This document shows, piece by piece, positions 61,321 through 64,000 of a stretch of 64,000 nucleotides of DNA. The DNA is from Candidatus Brocadiaceae bacterium S225 (lineage in GTDB: Bacteria; Planctomycetota; Brocadiia; Brocadiales; Scalinduaceae). The stretch covers positions 1-64,000 of the forward strand of contig SMSL01000005.1 of assembly GCA_007859995.1 (NCBI GenBank), written 5' to 3'. The notes beneath the pieces are model-generated. The model had not been told where the DNA came from and did no database searches. It saw only the letters and a program-made list of their open reading frames with translations. A program made the position numbers and the translations under genes. Numbering within the stretch: position 1 is the stretch's first letter; every line of letters begins with the position of its first letter.

Positions 61321-62427
61321 ATGCTATCAATTAAAAAAATTAATACCCAAAATGAATTTTCAAAACTAAAAGAAGAATGGACTTCTCTTTTGAAAAAGAG
61401 CAGAAGTGACACGGTTTTTCTTACCTGGGAATGGATGTACACTTGGTGGGAATGTTTTAAAGGTAACAAGCAACTCTTCCTCCTGACTGCATATGGTGAA
61501 AAAAAAAAATTGATTGGTATTGCACCATTGTGTATGGATAAAAAGAAGGTAGTCGGCATTACCGTCTTAAAATATTTACGATTCCTGGGAACGATGCCTA
61601 TCTCTTCCGACCATCTTGATTTCATCATAAATAGAGAGAGAGAAGGAGAAGTTCTTAAGGCAATAGTCGATTACCTGTTTCAAGAAATCAAGTGGGACTT
61701 ATGCCTCTTAAGCAACATACCCATCTCTTCTTTAACCAGCAAATTACTCAGAGAGATTATGAGAAACAGACCATTTCAATCAGAGATATCTCAGGTTTGC
61801 CCCTATATACCGCTGCCAGATCAAATTGAAGATTTCTACCTTTCTTTAAGTAGAAACATGAGAAACACTATAAAGAGAAGGCGGCGTAATTTATTCAGGA
61901 AATACGATAATATTGAGTTCCTGGCATGGGAAAATCCGGATGAAATAGACAGCGCCATGGAAAGATTGTTTGAACTGCATGAAAAACGGTGGATGATCGT
62001 AAAACACAAAGGAAATTTTATGAAGAGTAACGTCAGAGGATTTCATAAAAAGATTGCTAGAACATTTCTGAAATCCGATATGCTGAGACTGTACTTTCTC
62101 AGGGTACAGGGGAAGGATGTGGCGGCATTATATTTCTTCAAATACAAAAACATGCTTTTTTACTATCAGGGAGGATGGGATCCGAAATGGTCTGAGGATC
62201 GTGTCGGGAATATTCTGACAAATCTTGTAATAGAAGATGCAATAAATAAAGGGTATTCGGAGTATGATTTCTTACGCGGAACAGAGGATTATAAGGTTCG
62301 ATTGACCGATAAGAAAAGAGAAGAGATTGATATCTTTATATCAAATTCCTATACAGCAAAAATATATCTTCTTTCCAGAAGTCTTTATCATAAAATGAAA
62401 GAGTATGGTAATAAAAAACGTATATAA
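61321..62427 (+). CDS. GNAT-fold acyltransferase of CelD/BcsL type
   Basis: A 368-residue protein of the two-GNAT-domain CelD/FemAB-like group: WEWMYTWWECFKGNKQLFLL near the start, SRNMRNTIKRRRRNLFRKYD in the middle, then YFLRVQGKDVAALYFFKYKN, YYQGGWDPKWSEDRVGNILT and YSEYDFLRGTEDYKVRL near the end. Such enzymes are found in exopolysaccharide and cell-wall clusters. The gene is convergent with the next FemAB-like gene, 31 bases away. Confidence 0.8.
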   Translation: MLSIKKINTQNEFSKLKEEWTSLLKKSRSDTVFLTWEWMYTWWECFKGNKQLFLLTAYGEKKKLIGIAPLCMDKKKVVGITVLKYLRFLGTMPISSDHLDFIINREREGEVLKAIVDYLFQEIKWDLCLLSNIPISSLTSKLLREIMRNRPFQSEISQVCPYIPLPDQIEDFYLSLSRNMRNTIKRRRRNLFRKYDNIEFLAWENPDEIDSAMERLFELHEKRWMIVKHKGNFMKSNVRGFHKKIARTFLKSDMLRLYFLRVQGKDVAALYFFKYKNMLFYYQGGWDPKWSEDRVGNILTNLVIEDAINKGYSEYDFLRGTEDYKVRLTDKKREEIDIFISNSYTAKIYLLSRSLYHKMKEYGNKKRI

Positions 62428-62457
62428 TCCGGATATAATAACTCCTCCCTGAATTTC

Positions 62458-63459
62458 CTATTGAACCTGGATAATCCTGCCTTTGGTAAGATGCCAGGCA
62501 ATGGAAAACGGTAAACTGGATTTTGAAACACGATAAAACGGTACCAAATCAGCATCATATTGGCCTTTAAAACTGGCCTTGGACGGGCCTCCGGCCTGAC
62601 CAAAATCATAGAAGTCGTACCCTTTGTCTTTGTAATATTCTATTGCTTTCCACTGCAAAAGAGAATTAATCCCCGGATCGGGAGTCTCCGGTATAAATCC
62701 ACTGAATAAACCGTAAACGCAATTTTTCTTATAATCAACAATAGAAATATCAACTGCTTTATAGCCTTCATTCTTCTCTTCCTTTGCGGCAATAATTACA
62801 ATATTATTGCTTATTCTCTTAAAGATTTCAGTCATTTCATCAAAAGCCAATGGACACGTTACACCTTGCCTGGCGTATGTATGCTTTATGACGTCATAAA
62901 CGGGTGCTACATCCTCAAGCACTTCGATTACAATTGGTTTCTTTTGCGCTCTTTTTATCTGCAGCCTTTTAGGTTTAGATATTAAAGAGAGCTCAACCTT
63001 ATCAAGATGCGTTCGGTAAGAATAAAGTAAGTTTTGATTCCAACCTTTCCACAAAAACCCTCTAATGTCCTTTAATTCAGGATGATTAGCAATTACCACA
63101 TAATGAAAATCACTTTGTAACCTTTCAGCTATTGATGTAAAAATATCAAGAACGTATCTTCTCTGGCTCTCTTTATATTGTGTATTTCTAGGAATATAAT
63201 GGCAACTGTTGAAATAACTGATCGGTGGAACGTTTGCAATCTTCAGCCTAAACTTTTCAACAGCTTCAAACGCCACACCGCCAATTAGAGCATCTTTATT
63301 AAATACCCCTAAGATTTTGATTTTACAATTCAGTACGGACGACAAGGCATCAAGCCAGAGTGTAGTGTCAAATATATTATACGCCGGTGACTGCGATACC
63401 AATGCGTCCCACCTCTTGTATTCATCACCGGCAAGGTATTTTGTTGTATAAGAAGGCAT
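62458..63459 (-). CDS. FemAB-like acyltransferase
   Basis: A 333-residue protein with the FemAB/BioF2-like pattern: WDALVSQSPAYNIFDTTLWL, GVAFEAVEKFRLKIANVPPI, LQIKRAQKKPIVIEVLEDVA, GINSLLQWKAIEYYKDKGYD, FYDFGQAGG and SKASFKGQYDADLVPFYRVS. These lysine/amino-acyl transferases act on peptidoglycan precursors or polysaccharides. It shares strand with the partial ATP-grasp gene upstream, so the two may belong to one polysaccharide or peptide-modification operon. Confidence 0.8.
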   Translation of the reverse strand: MPSYTTKYLAGDEYKRWDALVSQSPAYNIFDTTLWLDALSSVLNCKIKILGVFNKDALIGGVAFEAVEKFRLKIANVPPISYFNSCHYIPRNTQYKESQRRYVLDIFTSIAERLQSDFHYVVIANHPELKDIRGFLWKGWNQNLLYSYRTHLDKVELSLISKPKRLQIKRAQKKPIVIEVLEDVAPVYDVIKHTYARQGVTCPLAFDEMTEIFKRISNNIVIIAAKEEKNEGYKAVDISIVDYKKNCVYGLFSGFIPETPDPGINSLLQWKAIEYYKDKGYDFYDFGQAGGPSKASFKGQYDADLVPFYRVSKSSLPFSIAWHLTKGRIIQVQ

Positions 63460-63535
63460 AATATAATAGAAATTGGCTAGAATATTTATTTATTACATTT
63501 TCTCTTTTCAGGCTTTGAATTTTATTATAGGCGGT

Positions 63536-64000
63536 TTATCTAAAACCGATACGCCTCAATACAATATTTAAGAACTCTTGCTTATAGAGAACTAAGGTAG
63601 GAAGCGGATCCTTCCATGACCATGTCATATGGTGGGAAGCCCTGAAAATGCTGATTATAATTCTAAACATCCATCCGATCCCCTGTAAAATAGAAATCTC
63701 TTTTTTCCTCCGTTCTTTTAACATGCCGGTAATATCCCCAAACAACCAATGGATGCGTATGCCAAGCCGGTAATCTTTTGAATATTGTGGTAGTGATGCG
63801 ATCTCTCCACTCAAATACTGATGAACGTCTATTGCCTGTTTTGGAAAATCAACACCGCAGTAATATGGCAATGCATGACTTCCGCCCATTCTCGGGTTAA
63901 ATTCCAGAAAGTAAGGAGTGCCATCTTCTTCATCTACAAGAAACTGAATAATACCAATACCTGTATAATCAAGCTTATGTGTTAGTAGTTCACAGTAGTG
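63536..64000 (-). CDS. partial ATP-grasp enzyme, runs off right edge
   Basis: The minus-strand frame is open from base 64000 to the stop at 63536 (about 154 residues). It carries GIGIIQFLVDEEDGTPYFLE, then FNPRMGGSHALPYYCGVDFP, the last catalytic blocks (E-F-N-P-R) of carbamoyl-phosphate-synthase-like ATP-grasp ligases. The N-terminal part is outside the window. ATG 63889 is internal to the motif and is not the start. The C-terminal 90 residues are variable. Confidence 0.8.
   Translation of the reverse strand, partial: HYCELLTHKLDYTGIGIIQFLVDEEDGTPYFLEFNPRMGGSHALPYYCGVDFPKQAIDVHQYLSGEIASLPQYSKDYRLGIRIHWLFGDITGMLKERRKKEISILQGIGWMFRIIISIFRASHHMTWSWKDPLPTLVLYKQEFLNIVLRRIGFR

Noticed and set aside
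1-64000. CRISPR arrays, rRNA and tRNA genes
   Set aside because: No regularly spaced repeat series and no T-loop (GGTTCGAATCC-like) or rRNA-like sequence was found by reading both strands.

Overview
The window reads as a chromosomal segment of a Gram-negative, AT-rich bacterium with anaerobic or microaerophilic habits. A 2-oxoglutarate:ferredoxin oxidoreductase (korDAB plus a fused korC) sits beside sucCD, with a mitochondrial-type aconitase further on, a molybdopterin oxidoreductase, a regulatory-type PTS (HPr-EI fusion plus IIA), and many TPR/HEAT repeat proteins. This combination would fit a planctomycete of the anammox lineage (Brocadiales), but that placement is inference; no rRNA or other marker gene in the window settles it.

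Layout. 1-5441 (minus strand): a partial ORF, a BrnTA-type toxin-antitoxin pair and an operon of metallophosphoesterase, MEMO-family protein, DUF362 ferredoxin-like protein and an AlkP-superfamily phosphodiesterase. 5530-12351 (plus): a HEAT-repeat exported protein, the Trk potassium system (trkA, trkH) and comM. 12352-16024: an accessory island with ParDE, decayed REP-type (RAYT) transposases, truncated exported proteins and HigBA, closed by a second, diverged copy of the comM 3' end. 16052-26505: housekeeping genes (TPR lipoprotein, comF, hpf, ptsN, HPr-EI, DUF2344, RNase G/E, rplU, rpmA, obgE, coaX). 26634-37905: an apparent sucCD-korDAB-GNAT/korC operon with a good sigma70 promoter, then gpmI and a YhaO/YhaN (SbcD/SbcC-like) pair. 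38112-39991: a Cys-rich exported protein, a cold-shock gene with a terminator in its leader, and a universal stress protein. 40056-44888: an accessory region with a winged-helix-like protein, a KAP NTPase-FGE/C-type-lectin fusion interrupted by two in-frame stops and ending in a variable-region-like sequence, a RAYT transposase with REP hairpins, a DUF6398-like gene and a proteasome-like (Ntn hydrolase) pseudogene split by a 168-bp MITE. 45138-56651: molybdopterin oxidoreductase, K+ channel, aconitase, metallo-beta-lactamase-fold hydrolase, a short-chain dehydrogenase lacking its catalytic residues, ClpC, and a CLC channel lying between clpC and a second copy of the clpC 3' end. 56754-59350: a RelE/HigA-like pair and a decaying cluster with a CT-tract frameshift and an HD-domain pseudogene carrying the second MITE copy. 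59399-64000: DUF442 phosphatase, era, two FemAB/CelD-like acyltransferases and a partial ATP-grasp gene.

The most notable observations are: (i) the KAP-FGE gene, with a 30-bp direct repeat bracketing an amber stop and a 3' end that looks like a diversity-generating-retroelement variable region; (ii) two near-identical 168-bp MITEs, each with a 9-bp target duplication inside a gene remnant; (iii) two independent cases (comM, clpC) where accessory genes lie between a housekeeping gene and a second copy of its own 3' end; and (iv) an acetyltransferase fused to the gamma subunit of 2-oxoglutarate:ferredoxin oxidoreductase.
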